From: CAZUSO01 sp964622775
Lineage (GTDB): Bacteria > Bacteroidota > Bacteroidia > Chitinophagales > Chitinophagaceae
Direction: 5' to 3'
DNA length: 45,539 nt
Assembly (NCBI GenBank): GCA_964622775.1
Contig: CAZUSO010000022.1
Location: forward strand, 1-45,539
Shown one piece after another: positions 25,126 through 33,738 of this stretch; the stretch's first letter is position 1, and the number at the start of each line of letters is the position of its first letter. Below the pieces are notes generated by a model. It was not told the DNA's origin, ran no database searches, and worked only from the letters and a program-made list of their open reading frames with translations. Position numbers and translations under genes: made by a program.

Positions 25126-25198
25126 TGGTGTGGGCCGGGATCGAACCGGCGACACAAGGATTTTCAGTCCTTTGCTCTACCGACTGAGCTACCGCACC
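25126..25198 (-). tRNA. tRNA-Phe (GAA)
   Basis: The minus strand folds as a 73-nt tRNA. The acceptor is GGTGCGG/CCACACC, the D stem GCTC/GAGC, the anticodon stem AAGGA/TCCTT with loop CTGAAAA (anticodon GAA), and the T stem GCCGG/CCGGC with loop TTCGATC. The acceptor stem has one C-A mismatch (positions 5 and 68). No CCA is encoded; the genome reads A-C-A after the stem. Confidence 0.95.
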
Positions 25199-25536
25199 AG
25201 GTTCCCTTTTGGGACGGCAAAGGTAAAAATATTTAAATACTTTCCAAATAATTATTTTGTCCAAATTCAGGGCATAAATTTTTCCGGGCAGGTAAGTGAT
25301 ATTTTGGGCTATCGTATTTTTACTTAGATATGCCTCAGATTGTTGCTTTACACTTTAGAGAGATTGAAGAAGACCGATAAAAAGTGACAATTAAAAAATG
25401 TCCATCAGCACGTATCGTCTAAAAAATAGCCTAAAAAATGTCCATTACTTCTAAAAATACCCTTAGGGCGGTATTGTAAGGGTAAGGTCGGTATGGTTTC
25501 TTTGCATTTTTAAACCAATTAAACAAACTAAAGCTC
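25199..25536. other. intergenic region upstream of lipoprotein gene
   Basis: No gene is seen. AAAAAATGTCCAT occurs twice as a direct repeat (25393-25405 and 25433-25445, 40 bases apart). A weak promoter-like TTG-N20-TTTCTTTG may start the following gene. Confidence 0.4.
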
Positions 25537-26295
25537 ATGTATAGAAAAATTCTAAGTCTTGCATTATTAGCAAGCGTTGCTTTCACTTCCTGCGATCCCT
25601 CCGATGTGATTCCGGATACTGATGATCCCACACCGACTCCAGGTAATAATAATAACACGCAAACGCCTTCATTTGCGTCCGGAGATGGCGCTATTGTAGC
25701 GATAAATACCCGAACCGTTACCTCCGCTCCGATAAATACGGCCGTGGATTTAGGTACGGCCGTTGCTGTTTTCGGAGATCTTTCCTCCGGCACATACAAT
25801 GACGCCGGAAGCGTTATGTTAAATGGCAAATCATTGACGAAAGCCTCTAATAACGCATACAGCTATGTACCCTCAGCTACTGACATCACCGGCATCAGTT
25901 TCGATGATAATATCAAATGGGAAGTGACCACACCGTCATTCACTTATGATGCAAAAACCGCCGGAAGAGGCATGCCTGTGGCTAATGGCGACATTACATT
26001 CAGTGGTAGCACCCTCAGCGGTTCAGAAGCATTTACACTGGAATTATCGGGGAATATCAGTAATGCCGATTCCGTATATTTTCAAATTAACGGGCCGAAT
26101 AATTATGTGCTGAAACGCATGGGTGGCCAGGTTACTTCCGTAACATTCAGCGCTTCAGAAATGGAAAGCCTCGGTAAATCCGCCGGATGCAGCATGACCA
26201 TCGCCCCCTGGAACTATGAAACCAAAACGCTGGGTGGTAAATCCATTCATGTTGTCAATGAGCTGGCAATAAACAAAGTGGTAGAAATAAACTAA
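25537..26295 (+). CDS. hypothetical lipoprotein with Pro/Asn-rich linker
   Basis: This 252-aa protein has a lipoprotein signal (MYRKILSLALLASVAFTSC, Cys19), followed by a low-complexity linker rich in D, P, T, N and Q (about 25-48) and a beta-rich domain (about 50-252). The linker suggests surface exposure after lipidation. No enzymatic motif is recognisable. The strand VYFQINGPNNYVLKRMGGQ near 190 and the C-terminal WNYETKTLGGKSIHVVNELA look like an immunoglobulin-like or adhesin fold, but this is only an impression. It has its own terminator. Confidence 0.72.
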   Translation: MYRKILSLALLASVAFTSCDPSDVIPDTDDPTPTPGNNNNTQTPSFASGDGAIVAINTRTVTSAPINTAVDLGTAVAVFGDLSSGTYNDAGSVMLNGKSLTKASNNAYSYVPSATDITGISFDDNIKWEVTTPSFTYDAKTAGRGMPVANGDITFSGSTLSGSEAFTLELSGNISNADSVYFQINGPNNYVLKRMGGQVTSVTFSASEMESLGKSAGCSMTIAPWNYETKTLGGKSIHVVNELAINKVVEIN

Positions 26296-26395
26296 GCCCG
26301 GCCATCCGGATGAAATATTACAACCATGCAGGAACGCCGGATTTGGTGGTTTTGTATGCGGAATAAATCATCCTAATCCCATTTAAAGAATAGCA

Positions 26396-26437
26396 GCCTT
26401 ACCTGCCGCTTCAATGCCGGGTAAGGCTTTCTTTTCT
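26396..26437 (+). terminator. Rho-independent terminator
   Basis: Arms GCCTTACC (26396-26403) and GGTAAGGC (26420-26427) with a T/C-rich tail TTTCTTTTCTT lie about 100 bases after the lipoprotein stop. The rest of 26296-26771 holds no gene, only the -7 box of dnaN. Confidence 0.65.
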
Positions 26438-26723
26438 TATCTTAAAGTTTCATGGATCTCACAGATGCGGTCAATACATTTAAGCATAAAAATGCTGATT
26501 TCAGTTTTGGTAATAGCTTTGTTTTTCCCGGTGTACGCTGAGTAATCTTATCGTTCCAATATGCCCTTTTGTGCAAAAAATGGAACTTACTGTAGCGCTA
26601 TCTTTACGGTATCACGGCCGGTTATTATGGAAGAGCGGCAGGCTCCGGATACGTTCAGGAATATTATTTCAAAAAAACAGCCGAATCCCGGCAAATATCT
26701 GGGTTCGTTATTTTGATTCCGCT

Positions 26724-26731
26724 TATCTTTG
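26724..26731 (+). promoter_or_regulatory. -7 promoter box for dnaN
   Basis: TATCTTTG fits TAnnTTTG, 41 bases before the dnaN ATG at 26772. A -33 element is not evident. Confidence 0.45.
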
Positions 26732-26771
26732 TAGCTTATCATTTTATTCGATCAAAATCAATTATACAAAT

Positions 26772-27902
26772 ATGCGGTTTATTGTTTCTTCTTCAGGATT
26801 ATTGAAAAATTTGCAATTAGTGGGCGGTATCATTACCGCTAATACGGTTTTACCCGTCCTGGAAGATTTCTTACTGGAGCTTTCCGATGGCAAGCTGACC
26901 ATCACCGGTAGTGATCTCGAAACGATGATTAAAGTGCACATGGAGGTACAGACCGAAGGTGATGCCGATCAGGAAAATCAGGGTCGTATTTGTGTCCCTT
27001 CTAAAATATTGCTGGATTATCTTAAAAATCTGCCGGAGCAGCCGGTTCATTTTGTAATCAGCGAGAATACGATTGAAATTTCCAGCAGCACCGGTAAGTA
27101 TAAAATTGGTGGGGAAAGGTCGGATGAATTTCCTAAAGAGCCTCAGGCGGTTGACGCCACTTCGTTCCAGATTCCCGCCGCTAAGCTGAACGAAGCTATT
27201 GGCAAAACCATATTTGCTACCAGTACGGATACGCTGCGGCCTGCCATGACCGGCGTATTGTTCGAGTTTCAGCCGGATAGCATCAATTTTATTGCCACCG
27301 ATGCGCACCGGCTCATAAAATTTGAGCGCAGCGATGTGTCCGGCTCAGAAGAGGGCGCTATCATCGTGCCGCGTAAACCGCTGCAACAGTTACGTAATAT
27401 CCTTCCTTCTGGTGACAGTTCTCTCGAAGTTTCCTATAACAACAGCCACCTGTTTGTTCAGTTCAACAATGTTCATTTAAGCTGCCGGCTCATTGATGCC
27501 AAGTTTCCGCCATACAAAGCGGTAATTCCTGTCGATAATCCGTATAAGCTAACCGTAAACCGGATGGATTTGCTGAGCACCTTACGCCGGGTAAGCATCT
27601 TTGCTAATAAAGGTACCAGCCAGGTGGTATTTGATATTGCCGGCAATTCGGTTGGTATCAGTGCGCAGGATATCGACTTTTCTTATGAAGGTAATGAGCA
27701 GCTTTCCTGTCAGTACAACGGTGAGGATATGATCATCGCTTTCAATGCCAAGCTGCTGATTGAAATGCTGAATAATATGGAAGGAGATGAGGTATTGCTG
27801 GAGCTAAGTATGCCTTCGCGGGCCGGTATTTTCCGTCCGGCAGAAACTGTGGACAACGAAGACCTGCTAATGCTACTGATGCCGTTATTGGCAGGAGTGT
27901 AA
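26772..27902 (+). CDS. dnaN: DNA polymerase III beta clamp
   Basis: This 376-aa protein is the sliding clamp that tethers replicative polymerase and repair proteins to DNA as a ring-shaped dimer. I chose the ATG at 26772 because the protein then begins MRFIVSSSGLLKNLQLVGG, the normal DnaN start; a longer in-frame extension upstream has no family character. The three clamp domains are visible: NTVLPVLEDFLLELSDGKLT in domain 1, IFATSTDTLRPAMTGVLFE in domain 2, and a third ending with the short C-terminal MLLMPLLAGV, which corresponds to the conserved MPMR/MPL tail. Length is normal for Bacteroidota. It is monocistronic and not next to dnaA. Confidence 0.95.
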   Translation: MRFIVSSSGLLKNLQLVGGIITANTVLPVLEDFLLELSDGKLTITGSDLETMIKVHMEVQTEGDADQENQGRICVPSKILLDYLKNLPEQPVHFVISENTIEISSSTGKYKIGGERSDEFPKEPQAVDATSFQIPAAKLNEAIGKTIFATSTDTLRPAMTGVLFEFQPDSINFIATDAHRLIKFERSDVSGSEEGAIIVPRKPLQQLRNILPSGDSSLEVSYNNSHLFVQFNNVHLSCRLIDAKFPPYKAVIPVDNPYKLTVNRMDLLSTLRRVSIFANKGTSQVVFDIAGNSVGISAQDIDFSYEGNEQLSCQYNGEDMIIAFNAKLLIEMLNNMEGDEVLLELSMPSRAGIFRPAETVDNEDLLMLLMPLLAGV

Positions 27903-28440
27903 ATAGTGTTAAGTCAAAATGCAGGAGCTCTGCTAGTCATTTTTATAGAATTTGATAATTACGAGCCTCTGAAAGTTTGCTCCTATACTCGTGTATAATA
28001 GCGCGGAGAAAATATACTGTCATCATTTCCCCGCTCTAAAAAGCTGGCAAACAAACCTCGAACATTGCTCCATGCAGAAATTCCAGGCAAATTGCTTTGA
28101 TTGAGTTTTTCTCGCCGGGAATAAATTGATAATTGATATCAATGTGTCCTAAAAATACTCATTGACCGGCAATCCTACTATTTGCTGTCATAGCAAGAGA
28201 TATATCGCCGGACTGCATCTTTTCCATCCCAACTACGCTTTATATAATAAACGAATTAATTAATTGGGTATAAATTTATTTTTGCAAAAAAATAATTACG
28301 CAAAAAATAGCAATCAATGCAGGGCGTTCGCATTTACAATTTCAGAGCAGTTTCTCTATAATTATCTTTCATTAACGCATTCAGCCGCTTTCTCGGTTTC
28401 GATTCTTTAGCCGTTTTTCGTCAATGAGCAGTGATATGGC
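27903..28440. other. gene-free AT-rich region downstream of dnaN
   Basis: No credible gene is visible on either strand and every frame is broken by stops. It leads into the ISKra4 remnant and is probably decayed mobile DNA. Confidence 0.5.
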
Positions 28441-28446
28441 AAACCG

Positions 28447-28945
28447 GGCGCATTTCAAATTTTCGTTTTATTAGGCAGACCTTTTAAAATCTCGTTTAGT
28501 CAATTCTATAACCTTACTCCGCTACCCATTCTTTTTGGTTACTCTTAAGTACAACATGTTATGAGCTCCTCGCCGGCTCCGCCTTTGTCCCGATTGTTTC
28601 ATTCTCTTTCGCATCACGGTTCTGTATGCGGACTCTATGACTCCCGAACCAATGATGCCGGCACCTGTCGTTCTGTACAAAGGATAATTCATTCTTGTTT
28701 TATTGCCTTCGTAATAATCAACCGGTTTTTTGCCTGCTTCTGACAGCTCCGCCTGTTTGTCTGTAATTTGCTGCTCTTTCCCTTTGGATAATAATTTTAT
28801 TTGCTCATCTGTCCATTGTTTTCATTGTACTTCATCCTTAAATTCGGATTTGGCGAAATCATACAGATATTCACTTGCATGATAAAAATCCAATACCGAT
28901 ATGGCTTCGGGATAAGCATAGGCTATCCGATTTTTTATCCAAACC
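28447..28945 (-). pseudogene. ISKra4-family transposase remnant with element end
   Basis: On the minus strand the reading AYPEAISVLDFYHASEYLYD, later KPVDYYEGNKTRMNYPLYRT, then TGAGIIGSGVIESAYRTVMR and a C-terminal HNMLYLRVTKKNG match the C-terminal half of ISKra4-family transposases. Internal stops follow DEVQ and KKNG. The 5' half is absent, cut off next to the TonB receptor gene. Beyond the coding remnant lies GGCGCATTTCAAATTTTC (28447-28464), probably the right terminal repeat of the element. It matches the ends of the MITE at 5103-5304. Confidence 0.75.
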
Positions 28946-28987
28946 ACACCTGTAATTTTCCATTTTCAACTTTCCGCTAATCAACCC

Positions 28988-31198
28988 TCACCATTTCAGG
29001 CTCAGCCCAAACATCCAGTTGGTCCCGGCCTGTGGGTAATAATAATTAGCCGTAATAACCACACCATCATACTGATAACTGTAGGTATAACCTTTGCTTT
29101 CATACAGCTTATTGAAAATATTATTGACAGAAAACATCACACCCAATTCTGAAATCCATTTGGTATGAAAACCATACCGGATTTGCGTATTGAAGACCGT
29201 GTAGGCCGCAATGCTCCGCTCCATATTGGAAGTGTTATCCAAATATTGCCGGCCGATATGTTTCCCATTCAGGCTTATCTGAAAGTAACGTTCCGCCTGC
29301 AATTGGTAAAACGGGAAAAGTACGACACCACCGGTAACAATCGTATTGGGTGAAAGTGCGATGTCCGTATTCGAATGGGTAACTGCTGTCTGGCCACCTG
29401 TGTCATAATCATCATAATATTCCGTAAAGCGGGTAATCTTATTTTGCGATAAGGTAGCATTTCCATAAAAATCCAGCCATCCGGCAGCCTTTGCCTGCAA
29501 GGTCAACTCTATGCCGGCACGAAAACTGTTGGGCACATTGGTTCGGGCGTAAGCGCCTACGTCATTAATCTTTCCCGTTGCAATCAACTGATTGGTGTAA
29601 TACATATAATACAATCCGGCTCCGATATCCAATCCCGGCTTCCGGAACTGATATCCCGCTTCCGCATCATAGAGCTTTTCGGGAAGAGGCAGATCGGCAG
29701 GAGCTGCTTCAAAGTCATCCCTGTTGGGCTCTTTTCCCGCCATGGCAAAGGATACATAAGCCTTGCTCTGCATACTGCCGGCATGGGATTTCAGATAGCT
29801 CAGTCCGAACTTAGGATTCAGAAAGGAAAAATGTTCCCGTATGGTGATATCCGGATTTTTCCGGAATCCGTTAATAGTATATTGAACATCCCGGAATTGC
29901 AGATCAGCGAAGAAGTAGATATGAGTAGTAAGTCGTTGCTGCCATTTTGCAAACAGATTGAGATCATTTTTAAATGCCGTCAACTGATACCAGCGATAAT
30001 CATTTGGAACGCCATAATCCGCCCAGGTCACATCACCATAATGCCTGGCATCATATTGCAATGCAGACCCGCCGATAATCAGGTCGGTTTTATTCCGGTT
30101 GTAGCCTACGGATCCGGTCAGGCCGTAATAGTAATTATCCAGCCATAATTTCCGGGTAAGATTTGTTTGAGAAAAGGTGTCTCCGGAGGGTGTAATAAAG
30201 TCCGGCAGGCCATAACCGGCAAAACCCTCATCCGACTTATATTCATTATAAAATCCTTTTCCGCGGGTCAGGAACAGGGCACCATTCAGCTTCCAGTAGG
30301 GGTTCAGTTTATGATGTACAAAAAGCTGATAGTAATCCTGACGGTAATTATCGCTTTGATCGTCGTAATAGCTTCCATCGGCTTTCAGGCCTAATTCATT
30401 ATAACGCCGGTTGGTTTTCAGGGAATCTTCCGGCACGCCGTTCCACGCCTGCCCGGTTCTTTCGGTGCCACTGAGCAGGTTGAATTTAATCTGCGTTTTT
30501 CCATTTTTGGCATACCAGCCCGCTAAAAACTGTAAGGATTTCAGTTGTGCATAAGAACGATAAATATAGCCGTCGCTGGTTTGTCGTGACAAACGCAGAT
30601 CAAACCGAAAACCGGAGCCTAACTGTCCAGTTCCCGCACGCAGCAAATTGCGCCAGGCCTGGAAAGAGCCATAGCTATTGAACAGCTCCGCAGAGGCACT
30701 GTCCGCCTGCTCCGTATTACTGATATTGACCGATGCGCCAAAAGCGCCCGACCCGTTGGTAGAACTACCCACGCCTCTTTGCACCTGGATGCTGTGTGCC
30801 GAAGACATCAAATCCGGGAAATCAACAAAAAAGGTGCCTTGCGATTCTGCATCATTCAGCGGAATACCGTTCAGTGTAAAGTTAATGCGTGCATTATCCG
30901 TGCCACGAATACGCATATCAGTATATCCGATACCCGTCCCGGCATCGGAATTGGCCACCACGGAAGGTGTCTGATCCAAAAGATAGGGGATATCCCGACC
31001 GGTGTTATTCCTGCGGATATCCGCTTCGTGGAGCGTGGTAGTGGCAAAGGGACTTTTGTCGTTAACCCGGATTGCGGTAATTTCTACCGGAACCAGGGTT
31101 TCCGTACGCAGAGAATCGGTTTTGCTGCTGTCCTGCGCCATTGCCGGGAAAGCGCTCAGCAGGCAAATACCGGCTACAATTGGTTTGAGATTATTCAT
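28988..31198 (-). CDS. TonB-dependent receptor, probably for thiamine or a precursor
   Basis: This 736-aa outer-membrane protein starts at ATG 31198 (MNNLKPIVAG), which opens a signal peptide ending SAFPAMAQ. An upstream in-frame extension would run through the riboswitch terminator and is not real. The plug domain spans about 50-170 (RDIPYLLDQTPSVVANSDAG, MRIRGTDNARINFTLNGIPL, QVQRGVGSSTNGSGAFGASV). The rest is a 22-strand-type barrel ending in an aromatic residue (FGLSLKW). The TPP riboswitch upstream indicates expression under thiamine starvation and hence uptake of thiamine or a thiamine precursor. No thiamine biosynthesis genes lie beside it. The ISKra4 remnant abuts its 3' end. Confidence 0.9.
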   Translation of the reverse strand: MNNLKPIVAGICLLSAFPAMAQDSSKTDSLRTETLVPVEITAIRVNDKSPFATTTLHEADIRRNNTGRDIPYLLDQTPSVVANSDAGTGIGYTDMRIRGTDNARINFTLNGIPLNDAESQGTFFVDFPDLMSSAHSIQVQRGVGSSTNGSGAFGASVNISNTEQADSASAELFNSYGSFQAWRNLLRAGTGQLGSGFRFDLRLSRQTSDGYIYRSYAQLKSLQFLAGWYAKNGKTQIKFNLLSGTERTGQAWNGVPEDSLKTNRRYNELGLKADGSYYDDQSDNYRQDYYQLFVHHKLNPYWKLNGALFLTRGKGFYNEYKSDEGFAGYGLPDFITPSGDTFSQTNLTRKLWLDNYYYGLTGSVGYNRNKTDLIIGGSALQYDARHYGDVTWADYGVPNDYRWYQLTAFKNDLNLFAKWQQRLTTHIYFFADLQFRDVQYTINGFRKNPDITIREHFSFLNPKFGLSYLKSHAGSMQSKAYVSFAMAGKEPNRDDFEAAPADLPLPEKLYDAEAGYQFRKPGLDIGAGLYYMYYTNQLIATGKINDVGAYARTNVPNSFRAGIELTLQAKAAGWLDFYGNATLSQNKITRFTEYYDDYDTGGQTAVTHSNTDIALSPNTIVTGGVVLFPFYQLQAERYFQISLNGKHIGRQYLDNTSNMERSIAAYTVFNTQIRYGFHTKWISELGVMFSVNNIFNKLYESKGYTYSYQYDGVVITANYYYPQAGTNWMFGLSLKW

Positions 31199-31299
31199 TA
31201 CTGGTATTTTTTTCAAATTATTATTCTGTTTAAAAACAGTGCGGGTACCGGAGTATCCGAACCAAAAAATGACACGCCCTTTGACGGGAATCATTTCAA

Positions 31300-31348
31300 T
31301 TAAAAAAACAAAAAGGTAAGTTGGAAGAAAATACTTTCGCTTACCTTT
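31300..31348 (-). terminator. riboswitch expression-platform terminator
   Basis: On the minus strand AAAGGTAAG (complement of 31340-31348) pairs with CTTACCTTT (complement of 31312-31320), followed by a T-run broken by one G. The 5' arm overlaps the 3' end of the riboswitch, so ligand binding and termination are directly coupled. This predicts transcriptional attenuation when TPP is present. Confidence 0.75.
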
Positions 31349-31425
31349 CCTAACCGGCATTACCCGGTCCAGGTTCTACGGGTTTGATCTCAGCCTGAAA
31401 ACAGTAAGGCACCCCGAGGATATTT
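31338..31425 (-). promoter_or_regulatory. TPP (THI) riboswitch
   Basis: The minus strand has the THI-box core in order: CTCGGGGTGCC, CAGGCTGAGA, AACCCGTAGAACCTG, then CCGGGTAATGCCGG and AGGAAAGG. CTGAGA binds the pyrimidine and the ACCTGA-like segment (here GAACCTG...GGGTAATGCC) belongs to the pyrophosphate helix arms. It lies about 140 bases before the TonB receptor start. A -7 box (TACCTTTG on the minus strand, 31475-31482) gives the likely transcript start upstream. Confidence 0.93.
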
Positions 31426-31484
31426 TGCGTAAGGGCGAAAGCCCTTTAGCGTATTAATTTCAAAAAATCAGGTACAAAGGTAAG

Positions 31485-31535
31485 CAATAAAATGAAAAGC
31501 AGGAAGGCTTTTTCCAAAACGGAAAGCCTTCCTGC
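31485..31535 (-). terminator. Rho-independent terminator of the lipoprotein gene
   Basis: On the minus strand GCAGGAAGGCTTTCC (31521-31535) pairs with GGAAAAAGCCTTCCTGC (31499-31515), followed by TTTTCATTTTATT. It lies 23 bases after the lipoprotein stop and insulates the riboswitch promoter. Confidence 0.85.
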
Positions 31536-31557
31536 CTGTTACAGGGAATATTGCCCT

Positions 31558-32313
31558 TTAGTTATTCTCAATTGCGCGCATGATAACACCGTATCCTTTC
31601 TTGTTGCCACTGCCGCCGCCCATTGGCCCCATGCTGGGCTGGAATGTCCAGTAAACCCGCTCCCGGTAAACCATACCTACACCATACGCATAAATCTCTT
31701 TGGAGTAATTCCGGTAAGCATAGGCCGTAGAATCTATATCAGGGTTATTAAGAGAATCGTCAATTTCGCTGACATGGACTACATTTTCGTACAGATTATT
31801 TCCCGGATCAAATTCACCTCCTTTCTGAGAGTAGCGATATTCCCAGCTCACATTGTCATATTCTTCCATATCGGCATCATTCAGGGGAATAAATACGTTC
31901 CCGTTCCAGGTAGCATCATTTTGCACCGGAAAAACCAGCTTCAGAAGTTTGACATTACGCTGCGTATATTCCAGTCCGCTGACAGTGCGGGTTACATAAA
32001 TCACATTATCCATCAGGTACGGTTCTCCATCCCGGTAGCGTTTCAGTACATTGATCCGGTAGCTCAGCCTGTTTTGCCCGTCGCGGAACGTGTCCACCAC
32101 CTCATAGCGTTGCTGCAGATGTACAGGGATGGGCGTTCCAGTGAAATCGTCCCAATAGGTAGAGTCCACATTATACACAATATATTTACCGATTTCCAGT
32201 GGGAAAAAGTCATAGCCTGTTTCAATGCCATCTGTATCGATACTGCTTCTTTTACAAGAAAACATACCTGCAACGGTGGCTACTGCTATCAGGGATAAAA
32301 AAATCTTTCGCAT
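31558..32313 (-). CDS. hypothetical lipoprotein
   Basis: This 251-aa protein starts at ATG 32313 (MRKIFLSLIAVATVAG), which opens a lipoprotein signal with lipobox GMFSC (Cys20). The longer frame from 32394 places 27 non-signal residues in front and is unlikely. The mature domain begins YDFFPLEIGKYIVYNVDST, a pattern of Bacteroidota lipoproteins with a repeated Y.P...G....Y opening. It continues as a beta-rich fold with many aromatic residues. A Gly/Met-rich stretch (GPMGGGSGNKKG) lies near the end. It is probably anchored in the outer membrane facing the periplasm or surface; function is unknown. It follows mnmA by 89 bases on the same strand and may share its transcript. Confidence 0.75.
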   Translation of the reverse strand: MRKIFLSLIAVATVAGMFSCKRSSIDTDGIETGYDFFPLEIGKYIVYNVDSTYWDDFTGTPIPVHLQQRYEVVDTFRDGQNRLSYRINVLKRYRDGEPYLMDNVIYVTRTVSGLEYTQRNVKLLKLVFPVQNDATWNGNVFIPLNDADMEEYDNVSWEYRYSQKGGEFDPGNNLYENVVHVSEIDDSLNNPDIDSTAYAYRNYSKEIYAYGVGMVYRERVYWTFQPSMGPMGGGSGNKKGYGVIMRAIENN

Positions 32314-32402
32314 AAATTTACGGTCGGGAATTATTTGTTTATACCGGGTAATTATAAAAACGGATGTAAGATAAAAATATTTTCTCGGTTTCAAAACAAA
32401 TT

Positions 32403-33506
32403 TTAGAAACTTCGGTCGCCGGAATGAATGATGCCGCCACCAATCACATCGTCACCATCATAAAAAACTGCAGACTGACCGGGTGCTATCCCCTTTACAT
32501 TTTCATAGAAATGCACATCTACGGCGTCACCATCGTTATGCAAATGGCTGAGCGTTCCGGGATCCTTGTAACGTATCTTAGTCGTGGCTTCAAAGCCTTC
32601 GGGGATGGCCTCAAACTTTATAAGATTCAACCCGCTGACACGCATGATATTCTGATCCAGATCTTCCGTATCACCCAGCACTACGGTATTGGTTTCGGGA
32701 ATGATTTTTGTGACAAAAATCGGGCGACCTAAGGCAATATCGAGACCTTTGCGCTGGCCGATGGTATAAAACGGGTATCCCTTGTGTTTTCCCACAATAG
32801 TTCCGTCTGACAATACAAAATTGCCTCCGTTCATCCTTTCCTCCAGTCCTTCCACATTACGCTTCAGGAATCCGCGATAGTCGTTGTCCGGGACGAAACA
32901 TATCTCATAGCTTTCCGCTTTCTTCGACAATTCGGTATAGCCCATGTCCGCTGCAATTCCGCGCACCTCCGTTTTCAACAAGCCACCTAAAGGATAAATG
33001 CTCCGGCTCAGGCAAGCCTGGTTCAGTCCCCACAATACATAGCTTTGATCTTTAGTCAGGTCTTTGGCTTTGGATAAAATGAAACGTCCGTTTTCCTCAC
33101 GAACTTTAGCATAGTGTCCCGTGGCGATAAATTCACAATCTAAGACATCGGCTTTTTTCAGCAATGCAGCCCATTTAATATGCGTATTACAAAGCACACA
33201 GGGATTAGGGGTGCGCCCGGCAATATATTCGTCAATAAAATTCTGCACTACAGCTCCGTCAAATTCCCCGCGGATATCTAATACATAATGCGGGAATCCA
33301 TGATCCACCGCAGCCTGGCGTGCATCATTAAAGGAATCAAGATTGCAACATCCGGTTTCCTTTTTACCTCCGCCGGCCGATGCATAATCCCAGGTTTTCA
33401 TGGTGATACCCACCACTTCGTACCCTTCGTGGTGCAGCATCAATGCGGTTATGGTACTGTCAATTCCGCCACTCATTGCAACCAATACTCTCCCCTTGCG
33501 GCTCAT
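32403..33506 (-). CDS. mnmA: tRNA-specific 2-thiouridylase MnmA
   Basis: This 367-aa cytoplasmic enzyme makes the 2-thio group of wobble uridine 34 in tRNA-Lys, tRNA-Glu and tRNA-Gln. The PP-loop motif SGGIDS (12-17) binds ATP. Cys106 in NPCVLCNTHIK and Cys203 in SYEICFVPDNDY match the catalytic pair of the E. coli enzyme (Cys102 and Cys199). The C-terminal beta barrel with GQRKGLDIALGRPIFV and GIAPGQSAVFYDGD is complete. Length is normal. A -7 box (TAATTTTG on the minus strand, 33534-33541) lies 28 bases before the ATG. Confidence 0.95.
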   Translation of the reverse strand: MSRKGRVLVAMSGGIDSTITALMLHHEGYEVVGITMKTWDYASAGGGKKETGCCNLDSFNDARQAAVDHGFPHYVLDIRGEFDGAVVQNFIDEYIAGRTPNPCVLCNTHIKWAALLKKADVLDCEFIATGHYAKVREENGRFILSKAKDLTKDQSYVLWGLNQACLSRSIYPLGGLLKTEVRGIAADMGYTELSKKAESYEICFVPDNDYRGFLKRNVEGLEERMNGGNFVLSDGTIVGKHKGYPFYTIGQRKGLDIALGRPIFVTKIIPETNTVVLGDTEDLDQNIMRVSGLNLIKFEAIPEGFEATTKIRYKDPGTLSHLHNDGDAVDVHFYENVKGIAPGQSAVFYDGDDVIGGGIIHSGDRSF

Positions 33507-33637
33507 AACTATTGTTGTTTAAAAATGAATCCGCAAAATTACAACAATGTAAACAGCCCGCCAGCATAAAAATCTATATCTGCATAAGTGCTGTTGATAG
33601 GTATATTAATGCCCTGAAAATATAATTTATCCCTGCT

Positions 33638-33670
33638 TTTGCTTCAAACCCATTTCTGAATCTATATTTG
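33638..33670 (+). promoter_or_regulatory. Bacteroidota-type promoter
   Basis: A -33 TTTG (33638-33641), a 21-base spacer and a perfect -7 box TATATTTG (33663-33670) lie 69 bases before the second DUF5686 gene. Confidence 0.65.
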
Positions 33671-33738
33671 CACTATATTGAACAGTCATCGCTACTGGTA
33701 TCGACGGATATCAGCCAGACGCTGCGGAATAGTATTTA

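Noticed and set aside
25022..25264. An 80-codon frame
   Set aside because: It runs through the tRNA-Phe gene.
31492..32298. A 268-codon plus-strand frame
   Set aside because: It is antisense to a lipoprotein gene that has a signal peptide and terminator.
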